Part shown: piece by piece, positions 24,320-32,794 of the stretch
Layout of the letters: each line of letters starts with the position of its first letter
How positions within the stretch are numbered: the stretch's first letter is position 1
NCBI GenBank assembly: GCA_040390855.1
Contig: JAZJXO010000014.1
Coordinates: forward strand, 1 to 64,000
Source of the DNA: Parvibaculum sp040390855
Lineage (GTDB): Bacteria > Pseudomonadota > Alphaproteobacteria > Parvibaculales > Parvibaculaceae
Direction of reading: 5' to 3'
Length of the DNA: 64,000 nucleotides
Position numbers and translations under genes: made by a program
The notes under the pieces: model-generated
The model's database searches: none
Told to the model about the DNA's origin: nothing
Seen by the model: only the letters and a program-made list of their open reading frames with translations

Positions 24320-24565
24320 ATGAAGGCCCGCATCAAAGTGATGTTGAAAAACGGTGTGCTCGACCCGCAGGGCAAAGCCATTGAAGGTGCGCTCGGCACG
24401 CTCGGCTTCCCCAATGTGGCAAGCGTCCGCCAAGGCAAGTATTTCGAAGTCGACATCGCCGAAAGCGATGCGGCCAAGGCGCGCGCCGCCATTGACGAGA
24501 TGAGCAAGAAGCTCCTCGCCAACACAGTCATCGAAAATTACGCGATCGAGCTTGACGAGAAGTAA
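24320..24565 (+). CDS. purS: FGAM synthase subunit PurS
   Basis: This 81-residue protein is the small structural subunit that bridges PurL and PurQ in the three-part formylglycinamidine ribonucleotide synthase. It shows the family start (M-K-A-R-I-K-V-M-L-K), L-D-P-Q-G-K-A-I and V-R-Q-G-K. PurS is found where PurL is short, as here. purQ follows after 3 bp. Confidence 0.95.
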   Translation: MKARIKVMLKNGVLDPQGKAIEGALGTLGFPNVASVRQGKYFEVDIAESDAAKARAAIDEMSKKLLANTVIENYAIELDEK

Positions 24566-24568
24566 GCA

Positions 24569-25237
24569 ATGAAATCCGCCGTCATCGTCTTTCCGGGATC
24601 GAACCGCGAGCGCGACATGCTCAACGCGCTCGAAAAAATCACCGGCCAAAAACCCGTCGCCGTCTGGCACGCTGAAACCGAACTTCCCAAGGTCGATCTC
24701 GTCGTCCTGCCGGGCGGCTTTTCCTATGGCGACTATCTGCGCACCGGCGCCATTGCCGCGCGCGCGCCGATCATGGCCGACGTAAAAAAGAAATCGGACG
24801 CCGGGGTGCACATCATGGGCGTCTGCAACGGCTTCCAGATGCTCTGCGAAGCGGGCCTCCTGCCCGGCATTCTGATGCGCAACAACCATCTCAAATTCGT
24901 CTGCCGTCAGGTAAAACTTGAAGTGGCGAACGCCAAGACGGCCTTCACGAACAAATACAAACAGGGCGAAGTCTGGCGTTGCCCTGTCGCGCATGGCGAT
25001 GGCAATTACTTCACCGATGCCGACACGCTCGCTCGCCTCGAAGGTGAAAACCGCGTCGTCTTCCGCTATGCCGAAGGCACAAACCCAAACGGTTCGCTCA
25101 ACAACATTGCCGGCATCATCAATGCCAAAGGCAACGTCATGGGCTTGATGCCGCATCCCGAAAACGAAATCGAAGCATTGAACGGCGGCACCGAAGGCCG
25201 CGCGCTCTTTGAAAGTCTGCTGGAGGCCGTAGCGTGA
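24569..25237 (+). CDS. purQ: FGAM synthase glutaminase subunit PurQ
   Basis: This 222-residue class I glutamine amidotransferase supplies ammonia to PurL. The nucleophilic cysteine lies in G-V-C-N-G-F-Q at about residues 87-93, and the His-Glu pair lies in M-P-H-P-E-N near 195-200. Its stop codon overlaps the purL start by 4 bp (GTGA), so translation is coupled. Confidence 0.96.
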   Translation: MKSAVIVFPGSNRERDMLNALEKITGQKPVAVWHAETELPKVDLVVLPGGFSYGDYLRTGAIAARAPIMADVKKKSDAGVHIMGVCNGFQMLCEAGLLPGILMRNNHLKFVCRQVKLEVANAKTAFTNKYKQGEVWRCPVAHGDGNYFTDADTLARLEGENRVVFRYAEGTNPNGSLNNIAGIINAKGNVMGLMPHPENEIEALNGGTEGRALFESLLEAVA

Positions 25238-27456
25238 TTGCCAACGACATTGAAATTACGCCGAAGCTCATTGCCGAACACGGCCTGAAGCCCGACGAAT
25301 ATCAGCGCATCCTCGACCTCATCGGCCGCACACCGACGATCACCGAACTCGGCATTTTCTCGGCCATGTGGAACGAACATTGCTCCTACAAGTCGTCAAA
25401 GAAATGGCTGCGCACGCTGCCCACCACCGGACCCCGCGTCATTTGCGGCCCAGGCGAGAACGCAGGCGTTGTCGATATTGATGATGGTCAGGCGATCATC
25501 TTCAAAATGGAAAGCCACAACCACCCGTCTTACATCGAGCCCTATCAGGGCGCGGCCACCGGCGTCGGCGGCATCCTGCGCGACGTCTTCACTATGGGCG
25601 CACGTCCCATCGCCGCCTTGAACGCCTTGCGCTTTGGCGCGCCCGAACATCCGCGCACGCGCCACGTCGTCTCCGGCGTCGTTGCCGGCGTCGGCGGCTA
25701 TGGCAACAGCTTCGGCGTTCCGACCATCGGCGGCGAAGTGAACTTCGATGAAAGCTACAACGGCAACTGTCTGGTCAACGCCTTCGCGGCGGGCCTTGCC
25801 GATGCTGACAAGATTTTCTACTCCGAAGCCAAGGGCGTCGGCCTCCCCATCGTCTATCTCGGTTCAAAGACCGGTCGCGACGGTATTCACGGCGCGACAA
25901 TGGCCTCTGCCGAATTTGATCAGGATACGGAAGAAAAACGCCCGACAGTCCAGATCGGCGACCCCTTCTCCGAAAAGCTCCTGCTCGAAGCCTGCCTTGA
26001 GCTGATGCAGACAGGTGCCGTTATCGCCATTCAGGACATGGGCGCGGCGGGGCTCACCTGCTCGGCGGTTGAAATGGGTGCCAAGGGCGACCTCGGAGTC
26101 GAACTCGATCTCGATCTCGTCCCCTGCCGCGAAAGCGGCATGACGGCCTACGAAATGATGCTGTCGGAATCTCAGGAGCGTATGCTCATGGTTCTCGACC
26201 CTGCCAAGGAAGCCGAAGCTCAGGCCGTCTTCCGCAAATGGGCGCTCGACTTCGCCGTCATCGGCAAGACGACCGACGATCTGCGCTTCCGCATTTTCCG
26301 TCACGGCGAATTGATGGCCGATTTGCCGATCAAGGAACTTGGCGATCAGGCACCGGAATATGATCGTCCTTGGGTTGCCACACCGAAGCCCAAAGCGCTC
26401 AACATCACAGACGTCGCCGCGCCGAACGACATCTCCGCGACACTCGTCAAGATTCTCGGCCTGCCCGACATGGCATCGCGTCGTTGGGTCTGGGAACAAT
26501 ACGATCATCTCATTCAGGGCAATACCGCCATCGGACCCGGCGGTGACGCTGCGGTCATCCGTATCGGTGACGGACCCAAGGCGCTCGCCTTCACGCTCGA
26601 CGTGAGCCCGCGCTATTGCTTTGCCGATCCGCAGGAAGGCGGCAAACAGGCCGTCGCCGAATGCTGGCGCAACCTCAATGCCGTCGGTGCCGAACCCCTC
26701 GCCATCACCGACAATCTCAATTTCGGCAATCCCGAAAAGCCCGAAATCATGGGACAATTTGTCGGCTGCATTCAGGGCATCGGCGACGCCTGCCGCGCAC
26801 TCGACTTCCCCGTCGTCTCCGGCAACGTCTCCCTCTACAACGAGACAAATGGCAAAGGCATTCTGCCCACCCCCGCCATCGGTGCCGTCGGCCTCCTGCC
26901 CGACATCTCGGTCCGCACCACGGTCGCCTTCAAAGCTGAAGGCGAAGTGATCGTCGTGCTGGGCGAAACAAAAGGCCATCTCGGTCAGTCGATCTATGTC
27001 CGCGACATCGTGGGCCGCCGCAATGCCGACGCCCCGCCGCTGGTCGACCTCGCTGCCGAACGCCATAACGGCGAATTCATCCGCGCCGAAATCCGCGCCC
27101 GCAACGTCACGGCAGTCCATGACGTGTCCGACGGCGGCCTCCTGGTCGCCCTTGCCGAAATGGCCATGGCCGGTGGCATCGGTGCCAGTGTCGAAGCCGG
27201 TGCAGGCCTGGCCGCTCATGCCTGGGCATTCGGCGAGGATCAGGGCCGTTATGTCGTCACCCTGCCCGCCTCCGGCCTCGATGCCTTTGTCGACCGTGCG
27301 GCGGAAGCCAATGTTCCCGCTTACGTCATCGGTGAAACAGGCGGCGCGGAATTGACACTCAAGGGCTCCTCTCCCATATCATTGGGGAGCCTCAAGACGG
27401 CGCATGAAGGCTGGTTCCCGACCTATATGGCCGGACCCAACCTTCTGGACACCTGA
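25234..27456 (+). CDS. purL: FGAM synthase catalytic subunit PurL (short form)
   Basis: This 740-residue ATP-dependent ligase converts FGAR to FGAM with ammonia from PurQ. It contains the W-N-E-H-C-S-Y-K-S-S block near residue 48, E-S-H-N-H-P-S near 90 and two AIRS-like halves. The length is that of the short PurL class, which needs PurS and PurQ. The start is GTG at 25234. The bolA gene follows after 18 bp. Confidence 0.96.
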   Translation: MIANDIEITPKLIAEHGLKPDEYQRILDLIGRTPTITELGIFSAMWNEHCSYKSSKKWLRTLPTTGPRVICGPGENAGVVDIDDGQAIIFKMESHNHPSYIEPYQGAATGVGGILRDVFTMGARPIAALNALRFGAPEHPRTRHVVSGVVAGVGGYGNSFGVPTIGGEVNFDESYNGNCLVNAFAAGLADADKIFYSEAKGVGLPIVYLGSKTGRDGIHGATMASAEFDQDTEEKRPTVQIGDPFSEKLLLEACLELMQTGAVIAIQDMGAAGLTCSAVEMGAKGDLGVELDLDLVPCRESGMTAYEMMLSESQERMLMVLDPAKEAEAQAVFRKWALDFAVIGKTTDDLRFRIFRHGELMADLPIKELGDQAPEYDRPWVATPKPKALNITDVAAPNDISATLVKILGLPDMASRRWVWEQYDHLIQGNTAIGPGGDAAVIRIGDGPKALAFTLDVSPRYCFADPQEGGKQAVAECWRNLNAVGAEPLAITDNLNFGNPEKPEIMGQFVGCIQGIGDACRALDFPVVSGNVSLYNETNGKGILPTPAIGAVGLLPDISVRTTVAFKAEGEVIVVLGETKGHLGQSIYVRDIVGRRNADAPPLVDLAAERHNGEFIRAEIRARNVTAVHDVSDGGLLVALAEMAMAGGIGASVEAGAGLAAHAWAFGEDQGRYVVTLPASGLDAFVDRAAEANVPAYVIGETGGAELTLKGSSPISLGSLKTAHEGWFPTYMAGPNLLDT

Positions 27457-27474
27457 GAGGCGGAGAGACACGAC

Positions 27475-27711
27475 ATGGCAATGACAGCGGCAGACATCGA
27501 AACCCTCATCAAGGCGGCCCTGCCTGATGCGATCATCGACATCCGCGATCTGGCGGGCGACGGCGACCACTATGCCGCCAACGTCATCTCCGAAGCCTTC
27601 CGCGGCAAGACCCGCGTACAGCAGCATCAACTGGTTTACAACGCGCTCAAGGGCGGCATGGGCACCGAGCTTCATGCGCTGGCATTGCAAACCTCCGCCC
27701 CGCAACCCTGA
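27475..27711 (+). CDS. BolA-family protein
   Basis: This 78-residue BolA/IbaG-like protein has the conserved H-Y-A-A-N-V-I-S-E-A-F and the V-Q-Q-H-Q-L-V-Y helix, with a conserved His that can help bind an iron-sulfur cluster. BolA proteins pair with monothiol glutaredoxins to carry [2Fe-2S] clusters. The monothiol glutaredoxin gene follows 45 bp later, which fits that role. Confidence 0.93.
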   Translation: MAMTAADIETLIKAALPDAIIDIRDLAGDGDHYAANVISEAFRGKTRVQQHQLVYNALKGGMGTELHALALQTSAPQP

Positions 27712-27756
27712 TTTGATTTTGTAAAGCCGCGCCGCTAGCGCGAAAGGATATTTGAT

Positions 27757-28092
27757 ATGAGCGAAAATCCGGTCTTCGACCGCATCCGCGACGAAGTGAA
27801 CAGTCAGGACATCGTGCTCTTTATGAAAGGTACGCCCGTCTTCCCGCAATGCGGTTTCTCCAATGCCGTCGTGCAGGTGCTGACCTATCTCAACGTATCC
27901 TTCAAAGGCGTCAACGTCCTTGAAGACGGCGAAATCCGCGAAGGCATCAAACAGTTCTCCGACTGGCCGACAATCCCCCAGCTCTACGTCAAAGGCGAAT
28001 TTGTCGGCGGCTGTGACATTGTCCGCGAAATGTTCGAGCAGGGTGAACTGCGTGAATATCTCGCCCAAAAAGGCATCGAAGCCGCCGCCTGA
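27757..28092 (+). CDS. grxD: Monothiol glutaredoxin (Grx4 type)
   Basis: This 111-residue glutaredoxin has the C-G-F-S monothiol site at about residues 29-32 (P-Q-C-G-F-S), a W-P-T-I-P-Q-L-Y block and a G-G-C-D-I glutathione-binding turn near 82. Grx4-type proteins hold [2Fe-2S] clusters with glutathione and work with BolA partners in cluster delivery and iron sensing. It is co-directional with and close to bolA. AAAGGA precedes the ATG. Confidence 0.96.
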   Translation: MSENPVFDRIRDEVNSQDIVLFMKGTPVFPQCGFSNAVVQVLTYLNVSFKGVNVLEDGEIREGIKQFSDWPTIPQLYVKGEFVGGCDIVREMFEQGELREYLAQKGIEAAA

Positions 28093-28107
28093 CGAAAGCA
28101 AACGCAC

Positions 28108-28887
28108 ATGATCGGACCATCAATGCCGGTCGTCTTTTTCGGCCACGGCAATCCGATGTATGCCATTGAGCCCAACGCCTATACGGCAGGTTGGGCTCAA
28201 CTGGCGGCATCCTTCCCCCGTCCCAAAGCAATCCTTTGCATCTCGGCCCATTGGTACACGCAAGGCACCGGCATCACCGCGATGCCCGTGCCGCGCACCA
28301 TCCACGACTTCGGTCGCTTTCCGCAGGCACTGTTCGACGTCCAGTATCCCGCCCCCGGCGACCCCGCCCTCGCCGCCCGCATCATTGATCTGCTGAAACC
28401 ACTCGACATCGTCGCCGACACCTCATGGGGCCTCGACCACGGCACATGGTCCGTCCTCGTCCATGCCTTTCCCAATGCCGACATCCCCGTCATCCAGTTG
28501 AGTATCGACGGCACAAAACCCCACAGCTTCCATTACGAACTGGGCCAGCGCCTCGCCACTTTGCGCGACGAAGGCATCCTCATCATCGGCTCCGGCAACA
28601 TCATTCACAATCTCTCGCTCATTAAATGGCAGGGAGACGGCGCGCCGTTCGACTGGGCGACGAGCTTCAACAATGCCGTGCGCGACCACATCACGCGCGG
28701 CGAGCACCCGCCCCTCATCGACTACGAAACAATGGGCGAACCCGCGCTGCTCTCGATCCCCACGCCGGACCACTACCTGCCGCTGCTCTACATACTGGGC
28801 GCGATAAGACCCACGGACACAGTGTCGTTCCCCATCGACGGCATCGACATGGGCTCCTTGAGTATGCTCTGCGTTCTTGCCGCATAA
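28108..28887 (+). CDS. Extradiol ring-cleavage dioxygenase, 4,5-DOPA dioxygenase type
   Basis: This 259-residue protein of the LigB/DODA class resembles E. coli YgiD. Probable zinc or iron ligands are His in F-G-H-G-N-P near residue 14 and His in S-A-H-W-Y near 50, with another in W-G-L-D-H-G-T-W near 112. The physiological substrate in bacteria is unclear. It starts 15 bp after grxD and may be on the same transcript. A terminator hairpin follows. Confidence 0.85.
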   Translation: MIGPSMPVVFFGHGNPMYAIEPNAYTAGWAQLAASFPRPKAILCISAHWYTQGTGITAMPVPRTIHDFGRFPQALFDVQYPAPGDPALAARIIDLLKPLDIVADTSWGLDHGTWSVLVHAFPNADIPVIQLSIDGTKPHSFHYELGQRLATLRDEGILIIGSGNIIHNLSLIKWQGDGAPFDWATSFNNAVRDHITRGEHPPLIDYETMGEPALLSIPTPDHYLPLLYILGAIRPTDTVSFPIDGIDMGSLSMLCVLAA

Positions 28888-28891
28888 CAAA

Positions 28892-28917
28892 AAAGGCCGC
28901 TCTTGCGAGCGGCCTTT
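28892..28917. terminator. Bidirectional terminator
   Basis: AAAGGCCGCTC and GAGCGGCCTTT pair perfectly around TTGC, with A and T flanks, between the converging dioxygenase and rpsD genes. Confidence 0.85.
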
Positions 28918-28941
28918 CCGTATATATAAACAGCGACAGAA

Positions 28942-29562
28942 CTAGCTGCGCGAATAAAATTCGACCACGAGGTTCGGTTCCATCTGCACAGGGTAAGGCA
29001 CGTCGGCCGGAGCCGGAGCGCGGAGCAGTTTCGCCGTCATCTTGTTGTGATCGACTTCGATGTAATCAGGTGTGTCGCGTTCGGCGCTCTGCACGCTTTC
29101 GAGAACGATCGCGGCCTGCTTCGACTTTTCGCGCACTTCAACGACGTCGCCGTCTTTGAGACGGATCGAACCGATGTTCACGCGCTTGCCGTTGACGAGC
29201 ACATGACCGTGATTGATGAACTGACGTGCCGCGAAAACGGTCGGCACAAATTTCGCGCGGTAGACAACCGCGTCGAGACGACGTTCCAGCAGACCGATCA
29301 GGATGGCGCCCGTATCGCCGCGAAGGCGCGAGGCTTCCTTGTAGATGCCGTGGAAGGCTTTCTCGGAGATATTGCCGTAATAGCCCTTCAGCTTCTGCTT
29401 GGCGCGGAGCTGGACACCGAAGTCCGACAGCTTGCCCTTGCGGCGCTGACCGTGCTGGCCGGGGCCATATTCACGCTTGTTGAGGGGGGATTTGGCACGG
29501 CCCCAGATGTTTTCGCCCATCCGGCGGTCGATTTTGAACTTGGCTTCAATGCGCTTTGTCAT
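28942..29562 (-). CDS. rpsD: Small-subunit ribosomal protein S4
   Basis: This 206-residue S4 has the N-terminal rRNA-binding part (K-R-R-E-Y-G-P-G-Q-H-G-type segment) and an S4 RNA-binding domain with V-F-A-A-R-Q-F-I-N-H-G-H near residue 105. It nucleates 30S assembly on 16S rRNA. As is usual in alphaproteobacteria, it stands alone and not in the alpha operon. Confidence 0.97.
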   Translation of the reverse strand: MTKRIEAKFKIDRRMGENIWGRAKSPLNKREYGPGQHGQRRKGKLSDFGVQLRAKQKLKGYYGNISEKAFHGIYKEASRLRGDTGAILIGLLERRLDAVVYRAKFVPTVFAARQFINHGHVLVNGKRVNIGSIRLKDGDVVEVREKSKQAAIVLESVQSAERDTPDYIEVDHNKMTAKLLRAPAPADVPYPVQMEPNLVVEFYSRS

Positions 29563-29660
29563 CGCGGTTTCCTATAAAAAACAGTGGAAACGCGCCCTCC
29601 TTTGCCCTTTCGGGCCGACAGGAACTCAGCGTTAGCGTCGCCGAACTCCACGGGTGCGTA

Positions 29661-29697
29661 AAACAAAAACAGCCCCCAGAAACGTATAAAGGGGGCC
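29661..29697 (-). terminator. Terminator of trmJ
   Basis: On the minus strand GCCCCC and GGGGGC (29672-29677 with 29691-29696) form a stem followed by TGTTTTTGTTTT. Confidence 0.75.
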
Positions 29698-29745
29698 GAT
29701 TTCTGGCCGGTTTGTAGCCTGCGGGGCGGGCCTTGTCAAACCAGC

Positions 29746-30537
29746 TTAGGTCTCGTCAGGCGCGTCATATTTCGCCTTATCCCGCGTCAGCGAGGCCACT
29801 ATCCCGCGAAAGGTCCGCACCTCCTGCTCGCTCATCCCCGCCCGTTGAAACAGGTTGCGGATATTACGGATCATCGAAGGCCGCTTCTCCGGCGGCTTCA
29901 AAAAGCCGAACCGATCCAGTTCGCGCTCCAGATGCCCGAAAAAGCCCAGAAGCTCCTCCTTCGTCGCCGGTCGTGAGCCCTGATAGTCCATCCGCTCGGC
30001 AGGGGTCTGGTCCGCGCCCTTGAACCACTCGTAGCCGATCAGCAACACGGCCTGAGCAAGATTGAGCGACGCAAAAGCCGGATTCACCGGCACCATCAGC
30101 GTAGCGTCCGCCAGCACCACATCATCATTCGTCAGCCCCGTCCGCTCCGGCCCAAACAACACGCCTGCCTTGCCGCCTGCCGCGATCACCTCGCGCAGTT
30201 TTTTCGCCGCTGTTTCCGGCGTGAGAACCGGTTTCAGCATCTCGCGATGTCGCGCCGTTGTCGCAATCACAAAGTCGAGATCGGCAACCGCCTGTTCGGT
30301 CCGCTCATGCACAACCACATTGTCGATCACTGCATCCGCCCCCGATGACACCGCGCGGGCACGATCATTGGGCCAGCCGTCACGCGGAGCCACCAGACGC
30401 ATCTCTGTGAGCCCGAAATTCAGCATAGCCCGCGCTGCCGTCCCGATATTCTCGCCCATCTGCGGCTCGACGAGAATCATGGCAGGCCCTGCTTCTGCGG
30501 GACTGAGTGCATTTTTAGTCTGATCGGTTCCGGCCAT
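29746..30537 (-). CDS. trmJ: TrmH-family RNA methyltransferase (TrmJ-like)
   Basis: This 263-residue SPOUT methyltransferase has motif 1 (E-P-Q-M-G-E-N-I-G-T-A-A-R) near residue 25, motif 2 (L-F-G-P-E-R-T-G-L-T) near 125 and motif 3 (L-N-L-A-Q-A-V-L) near 160, the trefoil-knot cofactor site. It fits TrmJ, which makes the 2'-O-methyl at position 32 of several tRNAs. The C-terminal extension is helical. It is divergent from icd. Confidence 0.9.
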   Translation of the reverse strand: MAGTDQTKNALSPAEAGPAMILVEPQMGENIGTAARAMLNFGLTEMRLVAPRDGWPNDRARAVSSGADAVIDNVVVHERTEQAVADLDFVIATTARHREMLKPVLTPETAAKKLREVIAAGGKAGVLFGPERTGLTNDDVVLADATLMVPVNPAFASLNLAQAVLLIGYEWFKGADQTPAERMDYQGSRPATKEELLGFFGHLERELDRFGFLKPPEKRPSMIRNIRNLFQRAGMSEQEVRTFRGIVASLTRDKAKYDAPDET

Positions 30538-30719
30538 TGGTCACATTTCCGCTACGGCATAGATTAAGGCCGCTCAATAAGCGATCCCCTGCCTTTAATC
30601 AAATGGCAGGCAATGTTATAGCTTGATCACTCCCCGTGCAGGCCGCATCGCGCCTGTTTCGCCAGCTAATATAGGAGCGCCGGTCCGCCCCGCTCCCGTC
30701 TCGAAGGGTTCATAGCTGC

Positions 30720-31943
30720 ATGTCCAAAATTAAAGTCAAAAATCCGGTCGTCGATCTCGATGGCGACGAAATGACCCGCATCATCTGGAAGATGATCAAG
30801 GACAAGCTGATCCTCCCCTTCCTCGACCTCGAAATCGACTATTACGACCTCGGCATGGAACATCGCGACGCTACCGACGACAAGGTGACCATCGACGCCG
30901 CCGAAGCGATCAAGCGCCACGGCGTCGGCATCAAATGCGCCACCATCACGCCGGACGAAGCCCGCGTAAAAGAATTCGGCCTCAAGAAAATGTGGAAATC
31001 GCCCAACGGCACCATCCGCAACATTCTCGATGGCACCGTCTTCCGCGAGCCCATCATCTGTCGCAACATTCCCCGCCTCGTGCCCGGCTGGACCGAACCC
31101 ATCGTCATCGCCCGCCACGCCTTCGGCGACCAGTACCGCGCCACTGACTTCCTCGTCCCCGGCAAAGGCAAACTGACAATCAAATGGGTGTCCGAAGACG
31201 GCAAGGAAACCATCGAACACGACGTCTTCAACTTCCCCGCCGCCGGCGTTTCACTCTCGATGTACAATCTCGACGCCTCTATCAAAGACTTCGCCCGCGC
31301 CTGCTTGAAGTTCGGTCTCGACCGCAATTTCCCGGTCTATCTCTCGACCAAAAACACGATCCTCAAAGCCTATGACGGCCGCTTCAAGGACATCTTCCAG
31401 GGCGTCTATGAAAGCGAGTTCAAGGCCGAGTTCGACAAAAACAAAATCGTCTACGAACACCGCCTCATCGACGACATGGTCGCCTCGGCTTTGAAATGGT
31501 CCGGCGGGTATGTCTGGGCCTGCAAAAACTACGACGGCGACGTGCAGTCCGACAGCGTGGCGCAGGGGTTCGGCTCGCTGGGCCTTATGACCTCGGTGCT
31601 GCTGACACCCGACGGTCAGATCATGGAAGCCGAAGCCGCCCACGGCACGGTCACGCGCCACTACCGCCAGCACCAGCGCGGCGAACAGACGTCTACCAAC
31701 TCAATCGCCTCGATATTTGCCTGGACGCGCGGCCTTGTCCACCGCGCCAAGCTCGATGGCAATCCCGAACTCGACAACTTCGCGCACACGCTCGAAAAAG
31801 TCTGCGTGTCGACAGTCGAGTCAGGCCACATGACAAAAGACCTCGCCCTCCTCGTCGGCTCCGAACAGAAATGGCTGACGACAGAAGGCTTCCTCGACAA
31901 AGTCGCCGAAAACCTGATCAAGGCACTGGCAAAACAGGCGTGA
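30720..31943 (+). CDS. icd: NADP-dependent isocitrate dehydrogenase
   Basis: This 407-residue enzyme oxidises isocitrate to 2-oxoglutarate in the TCA cycle. It is the eukaryote-like homodimeric type common in alphaproteobacteria: it starts K-I-K-V-K-N-P-V-V-D-L-D-G-D-E-M-T-R and has a D-D-M-V-A metal-binding block near 251 and an A-H-G-T-V-T-R-H segment near 308. An inverted repeat follows the gene. Confidence 0.96.
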   Translation: MSKIKVKNPVVDLDGDEMTRIIWKMIKDKLILPFLDLEIDYYDLGMEHRDATDDKVTIDAAEAIKRHGVGIKCATITPDEARVKEFGLKKMWKSPNGTIRNILDGTVFREPIICRNIPRLVPGWTEPIVIARHAFGDQYRATDFLVPGKGKLTIKWVSEDGKETIEHDVFNFPAAGVSLSMYNLDASIKDFARACLKFGLDRNFPVYLSTKNTILKAYDGRFKDIFQGVYESEFKAEFDKNKIVYEHRLIDDMVASALKWSGGYVWACKNYDGDVQSDSVAQGFGSLGLMTSVLLTPDGQIMEAEAAHGTVTRHYRQHQRGEQTSTNSIASIFAWTRGLVHRAKLDGNPELDNFAHTLEKVCVSTVESGHMTKDLALLVGSEQKWLTTEGFLDKVAENLIKALAKQA

Positions 31944-31950
31944 TTTTTTC

Positions 31951-32007
31951 CCCTCCCCCTCTCTTGTTCGCGTCTTGGCGCGAGCGGAAGAGGGTTGGGC
32001 GGGGGTG
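31951..32007. repeat. Interrupted inverted repeat after icd
   Basis: A C-rich left part (CCCCTCCCCC, then CTCTT and CGC) pairs with a G-rich right part (GCG, AAGAG, GGG, CGGGG). A T run lies before it on the plus strand, so as a terminator it would serve minus-strand transcription. It may be a short palindromic genome repeat. Confidence 0.45.
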
Positions 32008-32100
32008 AATAAAGGCAGATGCCAGCCAGCCATTCCCGATCTTCCCCACCCGCTCATCACGTCCTATGCTCGCGGCAACATAAGTCGGAGAGCAAATGAT

Positions 32101-32613
32101 ATGCCTGCGGATGAAACGATCTCCCACAAGAAAACCTTTTTCCAGCGCATCAGCCACTTCCTCATCATCGCCGCCTATCTCTGGCTTCTGATGTGCGTCT
32201 TCACGCTGCACAATGCGATCCTGTTATCCGATTGGAATATCCTGGCCCATCTCGGCAATATCACATTCAAGGCGCTTCTCTTCGGCAAGTTCGTCCTCAT
32301 TGCCGAACACCTGCATCTCGGCAAACGCGCCGAGCACTACGCGCTCATCTGGCCCATCACCATCAAGGCCGCGCTCTTCGCCATCACCATCATCGGCTTT
32401 GATTTGCTGGAGGAAATGCTGGTCGAAGCCTTCCGCGGTGCGCCTGCCGCCACGTCCGGCGACATTTTTGCGCTCACCTCGCTACCGCAAATAGTCGCCC
32501 TCACCTTCATGGCCTTCATCGCGCTGCGGCCCTTTTTCGCCATCAACGAACTCGGCCGCGTCCTCGGCAAAGACCACTTGCGTGAACTTTTTTTCAAGCC
32601 GCAGACCGAATAG
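32101..32613 (+). CDS. Membrane protein of unknown function
   Basis: This 170-residue protein has four predicted membrane helices, at about residues 18-40, 48-66, 82-102 and 125-148, with short loops and a charged C-terminus. I recognise no family. The ATG at 32101 follows GGAGAG at a good distance. A longer in-frame start at 31975 lies inside the inverted repeat and adds no recognisable sequence. It is a single gene between icd and alaS. Confidence 0.7.
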   Translation: MPADETISHKKTFFQRISHFLIIAAYLWLLMCVFTLHNAILLSDWNILAHLGNITFKALLFGKFVLIAEHLHLGKRAEHYALIWPITIKAALFAITIIGFDLLEEMLVEAFRGAPAATSGDIFALTSLPQIVALTFMAFIALRPFFAINELGRVLGKDHLRELFFKPQTE

Positions 32614-32661
32614 TCCGTTCACCATCCGCAACGACCCGTCGAACACAGCATGAACATCCGC

Positions 32662-32718
32662 TCACGCCGCCGCCGACGTGAGCACCGCCTTGACGGCTTC
32701 AAATGCTGCGTCAGTCGT
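32662..32718 (-). pseudogene. Remnant of a second alaS 3' end
   Basis: On the minus strand this stretch reads T-T-D-A-A-F-E-A-V-K-A-V-L-T-S-A-A-A then stop, almost identical to the AlaS C-terminus (D-A-A-L-E-A-V-K-A-A-L-T-S-A-A-A then stop) that ends at 32795. Over the shared 17 codons there are two amino-acid changes and about nine silent third-position changes. That pattern fits an old diverged coding copy and not a recent tandem duplication. Nothing upstream in this frame continues the gene. Confidence 0.75.
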
Positions 32719-32794
32719 TGACAAGCATTGATCCCAAATACGCTTTGCCGAAGCTAACAGTGTATCCGCCAATATTAGGCAACGAAAGTTTGTT

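Noticed and set aside
25864..27219. Long minus-strand open frame opposite purL
   Set aside because: Antisense shadow of a certain gene. Similar shadows oppose purB, purC, alaS, cckA and fliM.
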